Positions 45,720 to 56,834 of a stretch of DNA of 64,000 bases are shown one piece after another. Source of the DNA: Capronia americana (taxonomy: Eukaryota > Ascomycota > Eurotiomycetes > Chaetothyriales > Herpotrichiellaceae). Position 1 is the stretch's first letter; each line of letters starts with the position of its first letter. Under the pieces are notes generated by a model, which saw only the letters and a list, made by a program, of their open reading frames with translations, was not told where the DNA came from and did no database searches. The translations under genes were made by a program, and so were the position numbers. The stretch spans positions 434,001-498,000 of the forward strand of contig JADWQD010000005.1 of the NCBI GenBank assembly GCA_016110215.1, read 5' to 3'.

Positions 45720-47409
45720 GCATCACACGAAGCAGAAACCTTTCAGACAGTCAATCGACTCGGGTTGAGCTCGCGGTGAGTCGAGGCCGCCCGACCGAGC
45801 AGGCGCCGCGGAACATTGGCATCGCATGAGGAACTCAAAAGGCTGTGGCGGCCGCCGTCAAGGTGATCTCCCCGTCGTTGTTGATTTGCGGTCCTGTGTC
45901 TGCCTCCCCAGCAGATGGTGTGTCCTTCAAATTGTTTGGGTGGAATGATGGAGAACCATTTGGTATTGGTAGGATATTCAGACAAGGGACATGTAATGCT
46001 TCGCTCCGGTAAAAGTTGATTGATTTACGCACGCGAATATGTCTAGCTAGCTTAGCCTGTGACTATACGATGATCGAGAGCGCATTGGGGGCACATGGGC
46101 GAGTCTTGGGTCTGGAGTGAGTCGTTGGGCGAAGTACAGTGTACTCGCTTTGATATACAAACACGTACCATACGGTTCCAGTCCGGTACCTGAATAGCAT
46201 AGTAAGCTATGGCAACGGACTTCTTGCCCGCAGGAACGAAAGTGCATGTAGAAAGCAGGAGGGTTCCAGTCAAGGAGGCACGAAGGTACCTTAGGCGTGA
46301 ACTTGAGAGACAACATGTGGAGTGCCCCATTTTGCCAAACGACGTACCGATATAATATCTCCATGTCCCCGGTGGTCTCCTTTCAGCTTACCTTGATCGT
46401 AGTCACCGCCGTCATTTATTCATCCCTCGAGAGCTCGATGCGTGCGCGTGACATTGTCGTCTTCGCGGCCGTTAACACCAGCGGAATTGAACCAATTTCT
46501 TGATACGTTCGTAAGGCTGTGAGGTGCGCACCAACAGTGTCGCGACGGTGGAACAGTCCACGGCCACAGGCGACTGTCTTGATCGGTGTTTCCGTCTCGT
46601 TGCGGCGCACTCGATTCTTCAGCCTCTGTCCCGTCAATGCCAGCCTCACCGACAAAGTTTGACTCCACACACCGCCTTTTCGGCACCGAGCGCCCAGGCC
46701 AGCCTGAACGAGATTGCGCCCGACTGATGCGTGCCAGGTCACGCGCACCTTCAAGGACCAAAACAAGGACAAAAGGCCCGTGGCTGTGCCCATCGAACGG
46801 GCTTCGAGGGAGTTCCTCGCTGTGCTGTTCTGCTTGTGCTGGCCAGCCACCTGGTTTGACGACCTTCGCCTCGATTGCGTCCTAAAAGGGCAATTCCCGC
46901 AGGTGCAGTCTGTGCCCACGAAGGTCTCCACTTGTTCAGCGCTTCTCAGGCAGACAGGCTAATTTAACGTCCGCAAGATAGGGCAATGTTGTTTCGACCT
47001 CAAGCCCTACCCCGGCACACCACACACTCCTTTTGACGGCCCACACCATAACGGCCGAGCTTGGTGATTGGACAATATATTGATGGCTGCTATAAGAGCT
47101 GGCAAAGCGGAAGGATGGTGATGAACGTGAAGAACGAAGAGATGCTGAGACCTCGCGGGGTTCGAAGGAGAGGCAGATCACCTGACGTAATTAAGGTGCG
47201 AAATCAGTCCACCGGGCGGATACGGCGACGTGGACAAGGTGGTCCGTTGTTCTTCACGCGATATCTTGGTTGACAGCCTGCGGTCCGTTGTTCTTCACTC
47301 GGTATCTAGGGCAGGCGGTCGTTGCGTGCCCAAACACCATCTTCAGGACCGGTCAGCGAGGTTGACGCACGAACTAGACAGGGTTCTACGCCTAGACCCA
47401 GTTGTCGGC
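45720..47409. other. 1.7 kb spacer without a recognised gene
   Basis: Several open frames overlap here on both strands (for example minus 46416-46931) but none gives a recognisable domain. A short direct repeat of GGTCCGTTGTTCTTCAC occurs at about 47241 and 47283, 42 bp apart, upstream of the isochorismatase gene. Confidence 0.4.
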
Positions 47410-48027
47410 ATGGCACCACCCAACACGGCACTCCTGGTCATCGACATGCAGGTTGTTTTTGAGTCGATGACGACTACAGCCCTTCCGAACATCATCAAGC
47501 TATGCGAGCACTTTGCGAAGACATCGGCGCCCATCGTCTTCACCAAGCACGGCCACCCCAAATCCGAGATGGTTGCGCACTCGACGAGTCAACTGGTGCG
47601 CAAATGGGGCGTCGACGGGTCGATTGGAGAAGGGTCGGCAAAAGGGGAAATCGTATCAGAGCTGCGCAAGTATCTGCCCAAGGCGAACAAGATGCCGACC
47701 ATTGGCGAATCGCTGCCCGGACCCGAGTCTCCCGAGTTCCCCAAGCTCTTACCCAAGAACACGTATGATGCCTTCATCAACACGCCGTTGTCGACCGTAT
47801 TAGAGAGTGCAAAGATCGAACGTGTGGTTGTCTGCGGCGTCATGACCGACTGCTGCTGTGATACGACGGCTAGATCGGCATTTGACCGGGGCTATGAGAC
47901 ATGGCTCGTAAGTGATGGCTGTGGCTCTGCGAACAAGACACAACACGAAGCCGGTTTGAGAGGCTTCGGTTTCGCGTTTGGGGAGGTGATGAAGACAAAT
48001 GAGGTGATATCGATGCTCAATGAGTGA
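47410..48027 (+). CDS. Isochorismatase-family cysteine hydrolase
   Basis: Single exon, 205 residues, the normal size. The catalytic triad of the family is visible: Asp12 in LLVIDMQ, Lys116 in LPKNTYDAF and the nucleophile Cys149 in VCGVMTDCCCDTTARSAFDRGY, which also contains the conserved cis-peptide region. HAGL-like ending is present as EAGLRGFGFAFG. Family knowledge: members hydrolyse isochorismate, nicotinamide, N-carbamoyl-sarcosine, ureidoacrylate or similar amides and vinyl ethers; substrate cannot be assigned here. Three consecutive Cys at the active site is a small peculiarity. The frame is open upstream to 47230, but the typical start lies close to the first strand. Confidence 0.9.
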   Translation: MAPPNTALLVIDMQVVFESMTTTALPNIIKLCEHFAKTSAPIVFTKHGHPKSEMVAHSTSQLVRKWGVDGSIGEGSAKGEIVSELRKYLPKANKMPTIGESLPGPESPEFPKLLPKNTYDAFINTPLSTVLESAKIERVVVCGVMTDCCCDTTARSAFDRGYETWLVSDGCGSANKTQHEAGLRGFGFAFGEVMKTNEVISMLNE

Positions 48028-48697
48028 TCCAGGGCACCTGATGGAGGGTTGCATTGGACAGAGACTGGGCTGGGCGGATGGGGCATGTCAGGGGGTGGGA
48101 GCAAAGACTCGGAGTGCCCGGAGGCCGCATTCGACCGTGTTGCGAGTCATGTCCATTGCCTGCAAAATCATGATCAGTTTGCTCTTATACCTGTAATGCA
48201 TGCGAATAATGCCAGTCACGTTCCTTACTTGAAGCTGTTATCACGAGTGCACTCAATACCGAGAGGCAGCGACGGCCATCGCCTGGCTCTACGAAGCCTG
48301 TTTGGAGCTGCTGCCCGCCGGATTGTGCAGAATAGATGGTCTATTCGCTCCGAGCAACCGGATGACACAAGAGTAGCAATATCTGGCAAGCGAACAGGAC
48401 ACCAGCCTCCGCCCGGACGAAACAGTTGTAGAGGATGGGACATGAGAAAGCGTGATCGGTTTCCGGTCATAATACCGAGCTAGGTGCACCAAACATGAGG
48501 TAAGGACAAAGTCCACGTCCACTGTTTACTACACAGGCAGGAGCGACGCATGTCCACGCCGACAAGTACCGCACGGTCAGCGGCGTGTGGGCAAAAGCTT
48601 TAAAGATCGAGAAAAGGAATCGTTGCTACGTACTACCTACGCTTTACCCTCCGCCTTCCGGTCGAGTACCCTCTTCCACCGACCTCCTGACCACTCA
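48028..48697. other. Convergent 3' region
   Basis: About 670 bp between the isochorismatase stop and the DUF6594 stop. Nothing is recognised. Confidence 0.4.
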
Positions 48698-49677
48698 TCA
48701 GGAAACATTTCCCGGTCCACTTCCGTTCGAACCTCCCACGAATACGACCAGCACGGCAGCGAACGCAGCCGACGCCGTGAAGACTTCAACTCGCCGGGGC
48801 CGTGCTATCAGTGTCAGCGTTGCCGAGAACAAAAAGGTACAGCCGACTATTGCTGCCATCCTGTACACTTGGTTTTGGATGAAGTAGATTGCAAAGGCGG
48901 CGACGGTGGGTAAGGTCGAGGCTGCGATGGTACTGAGGGTGTCGATCCCGGCCGTGAGATATTTGTCGGGGTAGTTGATAATGGGCTTACGCTTGCCTGC
49001 GCTGGCCCACGTCTCAACGACCGAGACCGGATCGTGCAACTTGCGGCCGATAAGCTTGTGATAGCCCGACCCCACGATCCTGTCGATGAATCTTGAGAGT
49101 GCATCCTTTTCCGCATGGAGCCCGGCTAACGAGGTCAGGTCAAGAAAGTGTTCTTCCTCCCAGGTCTCGAACTCGTAACCACGGAGCCAGGATTCTCCAA
49201 TGTCGTCACCCTCGGTCAATTCGCGAAGGACTGACAAGTCGGCCTTGTTCGCAGGAGCGAGTCGACAGAGACGCTGGAATTGGAAGAGAGCCTCATCTAG
49301 CGTCTTGTCAGAAGAGTGACTTGGGGGAGGGGTGTGAAACAGGCGCACATACTGTATTCCTTGAGAAGGCGTCGTAGCTCTAGGATTCTCTGCCACTGCA
49401 CACCGTCACTCGGGGTCTTATGGGGACCTTTGAGAACTCTTATTTCGTATTCGAACAGATTCCGCACGCTGTCCTTCGCTCCACGGTCCTTCTCGATGAT
49501 ATGGCGCAGTCCATGTTCGAGATTGATGATCTCGGCTTGCATGCAGAGCAGATTGCGAGCGTTGAGGATCATGAATCGCCTGAATACTGCGAGGGACGGA
49601 TAAGTGCCAATGTAGCCTGCCAGGGCATTGTAGCCTTTCATCGCGTTGAGACCGTCCATCGCTTTGAATCCGTCCAT
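48698..49677 (-). CDS. DUF6594 fungal membrane protein
   Basis: Complement of exons 49353-49677 and 48698-49296; 307 residues. The family core is GYNALAGYIGTYPSLAVFRR, FMILNARNLLCMQAEI with a helical hairpin, and LRRLLKEYNEALFQFQRL, the last block restored by removing a 56-nt intron (GTATGT..GCTAG, phase 1). C-terminal hydrophobic helices follow (about 232-300: IDTLSTIAASTLPTVAAFAIYFI, MAAIVGCTFLFSATLTLIA, VFTASAAFAAVLVVFVGG), as is usual for this family. Function is unknown; the family is expanded in ascomycetes. The N-terminus carries a short imperfect repeat, D-G-F-K-A-M, D-G-L-N-A-M, K-G-Y-N-A-L. The frame continues open upstream to about 49810 without another ATG, so an upstream exon is possible. 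Confidence 0.82.
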
Positions 49678-51823
49678 CGCATTGAATCTGGGCGGTGTGA
49701 ACGACTCCTCTGCCAGCGTCCGAGGCGGAAGGGCCGCAGGCAGACCATGGCGCAGCTCGGCGGCGCGGCCGGTATCGTCGTGAGGTGAGGCTGCACCTCT
49801 GGCGGTCAGTTAGGCACTGCTGTGTTGGCAACAGGTCTGCATGCCAGTCCACAGAACATCGACCGTGTGAGAGCCAGTAAGATGGAGAGCGTCGGTTGCC
49901 GGCATCCAAGCAGCAAAAGGGGTCGAGTCAAGCGCTACCGAACACGGCTTACCCTTGCAGCGCCCAATCCACGTACCATCCACACCAGTTCGTTCATGCA
50001 GTCCGGCATGGAAGGCGAGAAATCAACGCGCAATGAGACGATCCTCCGATCACTTGTTGCCGCCAATGACATGGAGAGAGTGAGGAAGCAGATGGGGAAC
50101 GAGTCGCAGCTCCACACGATCCATTGGCCATTGGGGATAAAGACGCAGCTGTCAAACCATGTTGCTTCTGGCGGGAAGTTGTCTGTGCTTTCTGTCTTTT
50201 CTTTTCTATCCTTTCTTTCCTTTTCTTTTCTGATGCTCTTGTTCTCGACGAAATCGAACTGGACATTGCTGCCGATGCAACAAGTGACCGTCTGTTTTCA
50301 TGCGCCGGTCACAATCCGATCAGACAAGTCAGGTGCCCGTCCCAAACCTCGCAGTGCAAGCCGCGACCGAGAGGAGACCAGACATGACATTCGGCTGGCG
50401 GATTGCGCCTCAAGCCCAGCTCGAACTCGAGGCGTTCAAGATGGCTCATAGCCTGTCCACCCGATGACAGCATCTCTGGTAAGATATCCAGCTCTTACAT
50501 TATGCTCCCCGATTGTCAGGATGAGTGCGGGCTGTCACCCCGACTCGGCGAAATCCGGACGCTGCAGCGGCGGCGGCGATTGCACGATGGGCTTGCTTGC
50601 TTACCTCCGATCGATCGATGTGTCAGCCACGGCGACAGCGCCAGCCACAGCAGCAGCCACAGCGGCGGCGCAGGAGACGCCCATCTGCCTTGACGCGTCC
50701 AAGCGCGCGCATCCCCGGAAGAAATTTGCAAGTGCAGGGCCAAACTCCTGCGCGGCAGATCTGCTATTCTTCAGGATGGCGACAGGAACAGACTGATGCG
50801 GCCTGGCCTTCGAGAGCTGTGTTCCAGCTTTCTGTTGATTTCTGTTGAGGGCCTACGGCAACCAGGCAGACAGGGCTTAGGACGACCTTCCCGTTCCCCG
50901 GTCCCGGGCCCCCCAAGTGGATTCTAGCGTTACCAACTACACGCTTTTCCCAGCACCTAAGGGCTTCCGCGAGCCTATCGAGCTCGCAGTCGGGTCTAAC
51001 GCGTCGAAGCCGTCGACTCCCCCGCGAATCCTTTGCAGAGAGCCCACCATGCTAGCGACAACTCTCAATGGGCATGGGGGTGCCGTTTCGAACGTGTAGC
51101 AAAATGTCGACGTGATGGACAGCCCGCGACTCGACTCTACACGGCACCGCGTCTTGTTGCTTGAAAGTCTAACCTCCAAACCCCGGTCTCCGTGTCGCAG
51201 CTGGTCCGAAAAGGAACCGCTTTCGCCGACTCCAGAGCGCCAAGCAGCTGGTCGACTCTGGAAATCTTCATGGCACTTTCCGTCGGTCCGCAGCTGGAGC
51301 ATCTCATAAGTTGCACGCTCACTTCACGCTTTTGCTATTCGGGATGCACTCGGCGCGCTTTGCTCGTGTTGACGCGCCTCTACTGTCCCCATTACCGCGA
51401 ATTTGGATATTTCCGCAGACCTGCTCCCTGTTCCTGCAGCGGGATTGCCATCCGAGAAGAGTCTGCCCTTCGTGTGGGCCAATGCCTGCTGCGCGGTCCT
51501 TGGGATTTTGGGGGTGGTCGCCCAGCGTAGCGAATCCCACCGCGAGGGCTCGACAGCGGAGGAGAAGTCGGTGTGAGGATGAAGTCCTTTCCATTTTTTT
51601 CCCTGGCCCTGCTGCCAGGACGGTAAGCTCTGCACCTGCTCTCTGCTCTCTGCTCTGTTTCTGGCCTGCTCTTTCATTCAGAGTCTTCTAGCGTCTCTAC
51701 TGCTCTACCTTCTAGATCTCAGGCCTCACAACCACATCCTCTGTCCTTTGTTGGCTCCTTTCCCAGCGCAATACATTTCTGCTAGCCCCTTAGCCTCCCT
51801 CACTCCGTTCAAAGCATCGCACC
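49678..51823. other. 2.1 kb spacer with low-complexity tracts
   Basis: No gene is recognised. A TTTCT-rich tract lies at 50190-50240 and a CAG/GCC-rich tract at 50628-50675. From about 51600 to 51823 the sequence is pyrimidine-rich and looks like the promoter and leader of the retropepsin-like gene. Confidence 0.4.
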
Positions 51824-52963
51824 ATGGTCTTGAAGCTATTGATCAGCACCACCCATGCCTCTACTCAACTTTTCGTCGTGGAAATCCCCCACCCTCACGG
51901 ACAAAATGGCAAGGACGAGGTGGTGAACATTTGCCTGCAAGATGTTTCGGAGTTCCAGTGCCTGTCTGCGGTCTTGGGCCACCAGCAACAAGATCAGACC
52001 GTGCACATGGTGACGGAGCAAGACGTTCAAATAGAAAGCGAGACGAAGCATTCCGAGAGCCTCAGGGGTCAGCCCTGCGCCTATGTAGAGCCATTGGACA
52101 CCCAGGGCCGCGAAAGGGGTTCTTGGCATCCGCAACCGCAAGGCTGTGGCTCCGTAGGGACAAACCCCGAATCTCTGCTCCTCCGAGTGTATCTGGGAGG
52201 CCATAGCACTGGTGGCGCTGCCGACAAGGGTGTTGCGGCTCGGCAGCCAGTAGCAGCCGCCCAAGATCCACATCCGAATGGTATACCGTCCATGTATCAG
52301 CATGGACCAGTAAACCCGGCGGCAGCACACCCTCCTGCTGCACGCACCGTGCACCTGCCCCGTTCCTGTGCCCACCCCTGTGCTCATCCCTGTCTGTGTG
52401 CCCCTCCAGGTCGTGGTGCCCAACCCACCAGCCATCCTGGGGGTTGCAGAACCTGTGAGCCCAACCCGTCGTTCGTCGGCATGGTGCGAGGCCCGCCCGC
52501 GCTGCAAGCGAGCGACGCGGAGCAGCAGCCCACGGTAGAGCAGCAAATCAACCGCCTCATCGGCATCCCGTTGTTCGTGCCCAGGTCGAACGGTGGACCC
52601 TCCAGATTCACAGCAACAATGGACACGGGAGCGCAGTACAATATGATGACGCGCGAGCGGGCCGAGGGGCTCGGACTCTATATCAACAAAAAAGGCGGCA
52701 CCACCACCACCTTCACCCTTCCCAACGGCTTGGAAACAACCTCGGAGGGCACGGTGGAGCTATTCTTCTCGCTGCGCTGCGATGCGACCCTGAGGCGCGG
52801 GACCTTCCATGTGGTTGAAGAACTGGGGGGCCACCAGGCGCTTCTGAGCGCCCAGTTGATCCTGGAGCTTGGCCACCTCGTCCGTCTGGATTGCGAATGC
52901 CGTGGCGGGCGCGGTCGTGGTGGTCGGACTGGGGGACCCCCTCCCTCCCCCGCGAGACTGTGA
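51824..52963 (+). CDS. Retropepsin-like aspartic protease domain protein
   Basis: 379 residues as a single exon with start context CACCATGG. The N-terminal 120 residues are of unknown fold. A Pro/His/Cys-rich linker follows (about 145-215). From about 235 a compact domain resembles a single-domain aspartic protease: TATMDTGAQYNMM with D-T-G-A at 267-270, a flap-like FTLPNGLETTSEGTVELFF, and the hydrophobic second signature region ALLSAQLILELGHL. Family knowledge: retropepsin-like folds act as dimers, one DTG per chain, in LTR retroelements and in domesticated genes such as Ddi1. No reverse transcriptase, integrase or LTR is seen near. Between 52330 and 52470 a second frame also looks protein-like, so an intron or frameshift there is possible. 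Domain call moderate, exon structure uncertain. Confidence 0.6.
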   Translation: MVLKLLISTTHASTQLFVVEIPHPHGQNGKDEVVNICLQDVSEFQCLSAVLGHQQQDQTVHMVTEQDVQIESETKHSESLRGQPCAYVEPLDTQGRERGSWHPQPQGCGSVGTNPESLLLRVYLGGHSTGGAADKGVAARQPVAAAQDPHPNGIPSMYQHGPVNPAAAHPPAARTVHLPRSCAHPCAHPCLCAPPGRGAQPTSHPGGCRTCEPNPSFVGMVRGPPALQASDAEQQPTVEQQINRLIGIPLFVPRSNGGPSRFTATMDTGAQYNMMTRERAEGLGLYINKKGGTTTTFTLPNGLETTSEGTVELFFSLRCDATLRRGTFHVVEELGGHQALLSAQLILELGHLVRLDCECRGGRGRGGRTGGPPPSPARL

Positions 52964-53988
52964 AAGGGCAGGCAGGCGACGCCGAGCGTTTCTTTGGGTA
53001 CGGTATTCTGACCTGACCGGTGAAGGGAAGTGATGCGGCGCGACAGCGAGAGCCTCTCTGACAGGGGGGAGCAGGCGCCTGGATGTATCTCGGCCTGTGG
53101 GAACCGTGCGGTAATGTGCAAAGTTCGATCGATCGACCTTGACACCAGCCTGTGACGTGGCAATGCTGGGTCATGGATGGATGGATGCGCATGAACTCGC
53201 TCTGAACCAGTTAGGCTCGTCTTTTGTCTTAACTTGTCTTGTCCATAGACTTCGGCGCCATAGAAAGAGAGAAAGGGAAGGAAAAGTACAATTCAAATCC
53301 ATCTGCATGTTAATGAGACCGGTTTGCTGGCTCGCTCGCTCCTTCCCTCCCTCCCTCCCTCACTTTACTCACCGACTTCTGCTGCTTCTGCTGCTGCTGC
53401 GAATGATATGCTCCTTCGTGGCCTCAGTCTTGATGCTGCGGTCGTTATCCGGGCCCTCGGCTCGCAGGCGGCCCCTTGACTGGGGCATGACCGATACGCT
53501 CGATAACTCGGCCTTGCAATAACTGGGCTGCCAACGCCCTGCGCTCTTGCCTCTTGCTGCCGTCTGGTATCAGGAAGTACGACACGTCAGGGACGCTCTC
53601 GCGCACTGTCGGGCACGTGCGACCGCGGCCAATTGGCGTATCTAGCTCTCACGTCCCTAGCTTAGTCTTGTATCACCTGGATCGTTGTAACTCGCCATTT
53701 CGTATCTGATAGGGCCTTACTCACCCCCCAGTCGACATCCCCTTTCCGGTTCAACTGCCCAAGTGCCTCTGAAAAGGGAGGCTGTGAGTACCCACCAAAG
53801 CGTTCGGTCAGCCATCCGTCGCGTTCGTGGGAAGATGTCGTTGCCTGATCGTACGAAGCCCGCTGGCTGGCCCAGCTATAATGCCCATCCATACCCCCCT
53901 TTCGACCCTTCAGCCTCGTCACGATCCACGGAACTCAGGAGGGCTAGCAAACTGAACCAAATCAAGCGGACGGCACAGCAAAGGAACC
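52964..53988. other. Spacer between the two retropepsin-like genes
   Basis: About 1.0 kb. A CCCT microsatellite lies at about 53342-53362, followed by GCTGCTTCTGCTGCTG at about 53380-53400. No coding sequence is recognised. Confidence 0.4.
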
Positions 53989-54703
53989 ATGGCCGACTTT
54001 CACCGGCAGCCAGACGTAAATGCAGAGGAAATGATTTCGATGTGGGCCAGGGACACCTCCAAGAGGGATGCGCCGGAGGCCCTCGCCGTCATAGACCCTC
54101 ATCAGCCCTGCAACACCATTGTACACCAGACGTTGACGCACCTCCTAGGCCCGGTGCAGTATGTCCGTAGTGGGACGAACAACCCGCATCAGCACCGGGG
54201 CCTTGTCGGCACGAAACTCCTCGAAGTCGAACACGCCGATGGTTACATCATGAGGGAGGAGGTCTTCTGCATCGTGACCGAAGCGGCCTGGCCGATCGTG
54301 CTGAACAGGTCGACGAAGCGGTCCACCACGCATCCCGAGCTCTTCGTCATAGCCGGATCCGCGCTCTCCAAGGAAGGTATGTATGTGCTTTGGCTTGGTC
54401 GTTGGTCGTTGCTCTTTCTCCGTCGTGCGCTACGCCCACCTACATACCTGCCTACCTACCTCCCTAGCTCTCTCCCGTGTGAGCACGACTGACTTCGCCA
54501 AAGAAAAACAACGCAGGAAAGAAGCCCACGCCCGGGCCAAGGAGAGAGAGGCCCAGCGAGCCAAGGAGAGAAAAGAGCAAGGCGGAGAAGAGGACATCAA
54601 AGTGGAGGAGGAGGGGAAAATGCTCAATCAGGCAGCACAAGCGCAGGGGCAGACGCAGACGCAGACTCGGACTCAGGCTCAGACTCAGACGCCAACCACA
54701 TAA
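53989..54703 (+). CDS. Degenerate retropepsin-like protein with charged C-terminal tail
   Basis: Exons 53989-54376 and 54504-54703, joined over a 127-nt intron (GTATGT..CAAAG), give 195 residues. Start context is ACCATGG. Residues 34-55 (VIDPHQPCNTIVHQTLTHLLG) align in spacing with VIDTGAxxNxI of retropepsin-like domains, but the T-G-A after the Asp is replaced by P-H-Q, so proteolysis is doubtful. Later blocks also fit: GTKLLEVEHADG as a flap-side strand, EEVFCIVTEA, and ELFVIAGSALSKE where the second hydrophobic-hydrophobic-G signature would be. Exon 2 is a highly charged coiled coil (KQRRKEAHARAKEREAQ) ending in Gln/Thr repeats. It lies 1 kb from the intact DTGA homologue in the same orientation. 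The match is my own alignment by eye. Confidence 0.55.
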
Positions 54704-56834
54704 GCAGACTTTTATGTGTGTACTCTGAGTGCACAATTCGTGCCATCCTGGCCTAGGGTAGGGTAGGGTAATCAGGTCCCCTTCCTGTGGCGTGGCCATC
54801 TATTAGTTATTAGATAGCAACTCACCCATATAAGGCGTGGTAATGTCATCGATCGTTTCTCCTGCGCATGTAGATGTTGGAAGATTTAGAGAGTGTTGCC
54901 CTTCCTCTCATCCATATAGCACATGCACATGCATTATGTACGCTGTGCATGTTGGATCTCGAGACTCACCGCCGAGAAGAGACCAAGACTCAGCACAGAA
55001 ACCGAGGGGGGCGGTCAAGAAACCAAGACTCTTTTCTTGGCAGGTTAGTCGGGCACGTGCACGGGGTCGTCGGCTTTGGGTGATGGTACTATACCGAGTA
55101 ATTGGAGTTGGGGCTAAGAATATGATGGACTCCAGGCTGGTCCCTGTATAATGCGATTCGACGAAGTGAAAGCCAGTCACCCAACCGGTGGGCGCGATAC
55201 TGTATGAGCAATGTAATGCATTGGTTCGACGGAGATTATTCCAGGGGTTGCAGCCTTGTCTTACCCCAGCCGGGCGGGTGGACGAGGACTAGGAATACAG
55301 AACTCCGCAGTGGATACGAGAATGGACTCTCAGTCCCAATCTCAGCAGGACGTGGCCCCTGCTATGTCTCTTAGAAATGACTATCCATATGCACTTCGTT
55401 TAAGGCCAATCTGAACGATTTGCGGCGACGAGGGTGGGATACAAATGAAGCTGCTGGAGCGCCAACCTTTCACGTCCTCAAACGCCCTTCCGTGGCAGGA
55501 ACATATCGATTCGTCGAACCTCAAAGCTTCCAGTCCTTCCGACGGGTTTGTGCGCAAGAAATGGAGTAAGGACGGGTCAACCCGATCACAAATCTGAGAC
55601 TAATCCCAATAACAAGTCTGACCCCGGCTTTTTCGGCCTCGTGTCATCGTTCGTCAAGCATGTCAGCCCTGTCGCGTTCTATCTTTCCCGTCCTTTCTCG
55701 TGGTCGGGTACCCATTTCGATGGAGGCGACCGCCGGTACGGTTTCCGCTTGAGGGCTATGCCGCCGGAGACAGTGTAGGTGATGACCAGGAAGACTGATG
55801 CAATAGGTACAGCGGCCAAGGACGACAGTGGTGGTAACATTTGACACTGGAAGCGTCAGTTGCCTCACTTAGCGACCACAACCCTCTCTATCGCCTACAT
55901 CGTTGCTGGCGAGATCGGTGGCACACTACCCACTCCCTTGGTGGGAGGGAGCATACGAGTAGTTTCTTGACTCTTCTTCTCCTTCTATACTCTGAGGGGC
56001 AATCTGATTCCCTCACTCATCTGCAAAAGTCGAGTAATCACGACCATAGAAGGCTGCGTGACGTGTTCGTAGATCTGTCCTCTCGGTCTGAAAGTATTTC
56101 TCGTCTCGAATGTTATGAGTTTCGGCTAATATGTGTGTGGCCTCGTTCTTCTTCGAAGGGGAGCTAGGCCAGCCCAAGAAGCGGACTTAGGGACGCTGCT
56201 ATCGAGGATACCGACGGCTTCGGTAGCGGAAGAAGTATGCCAGCCGCTGCGGACCAGTTGGCGGGCGGTAGCGTTAGTCAATCATTGCGCGACTGGACGT
56301 ATATTCAACAGAGTGAATGGGCTGAGGTGCGCCCAGTCTTTACCTGACTCGGTATTTCAAGCGGATAAGACGGTACCCTGTTGCTGAGAGTAGCTCTTCC
56401 TTTCCTGTGAATTCACCCCCCTAGTTCCTCTCTCGTGGAATATAAAAGGGCGTCCAATCTGAGTTGCAGCTCGCTGGCTGGCTGCTAAGTCTTTGCTCCC
56501 AAATAGTCCCCTCTACTTAAGAGTCCCGTCGTCTCTCGTTCCGTCCAATCTATAAGACCTCAACGTGTTCTTCCCCTCCTCCTATAGTCACGGACGTTCA
56601 TAGCCTCGTCTCATGCAAAAACTCCTGGATCAGTATACTGCACATAGCACGGCGCCACCCCACATGTATCCCGTCAGAGCTCCCCAAGCAGGATTGCTTC
56701 GGCCATAAATAAAGGCGCGTCACCCTTTACATCGCTCGCTGAGGGCCGCGGACTGGAGAGCTATACTCGTCGAGGTTTTCAATCACCAAACTAGCGTCAG
56801 CTCTGCGTCGAGTATTCGCTAACCGCCACTGTTT
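54704..56834. other. 2.1 kb spacer without a recognised gene
   Basis: Three exact TAGGG units in tandem occur at 54754-54768. A TATA-like TATAAAAG at 56441-56448 with pyrimidine-rich sequence downstream resembles a promoter, but no plausible coding frame follows on the plus strand. Nothing else is recognised. Confidence 0.4.

Noticed and set aside
50464..50848. Pro/Gln/Arg-rich frames in the 49.7-51.8 kb spacer
   Set aside because: Low-complexity translation of a CAG/GCC-rich tract, no start context, no domain.
51824..54703. Intact LTR retrotransposon around the retropepsin-like genes
   Set aside because: No reverse transcriptase, RNase H or integrase motif and no long terminal repeats seen in the flanking sequence.
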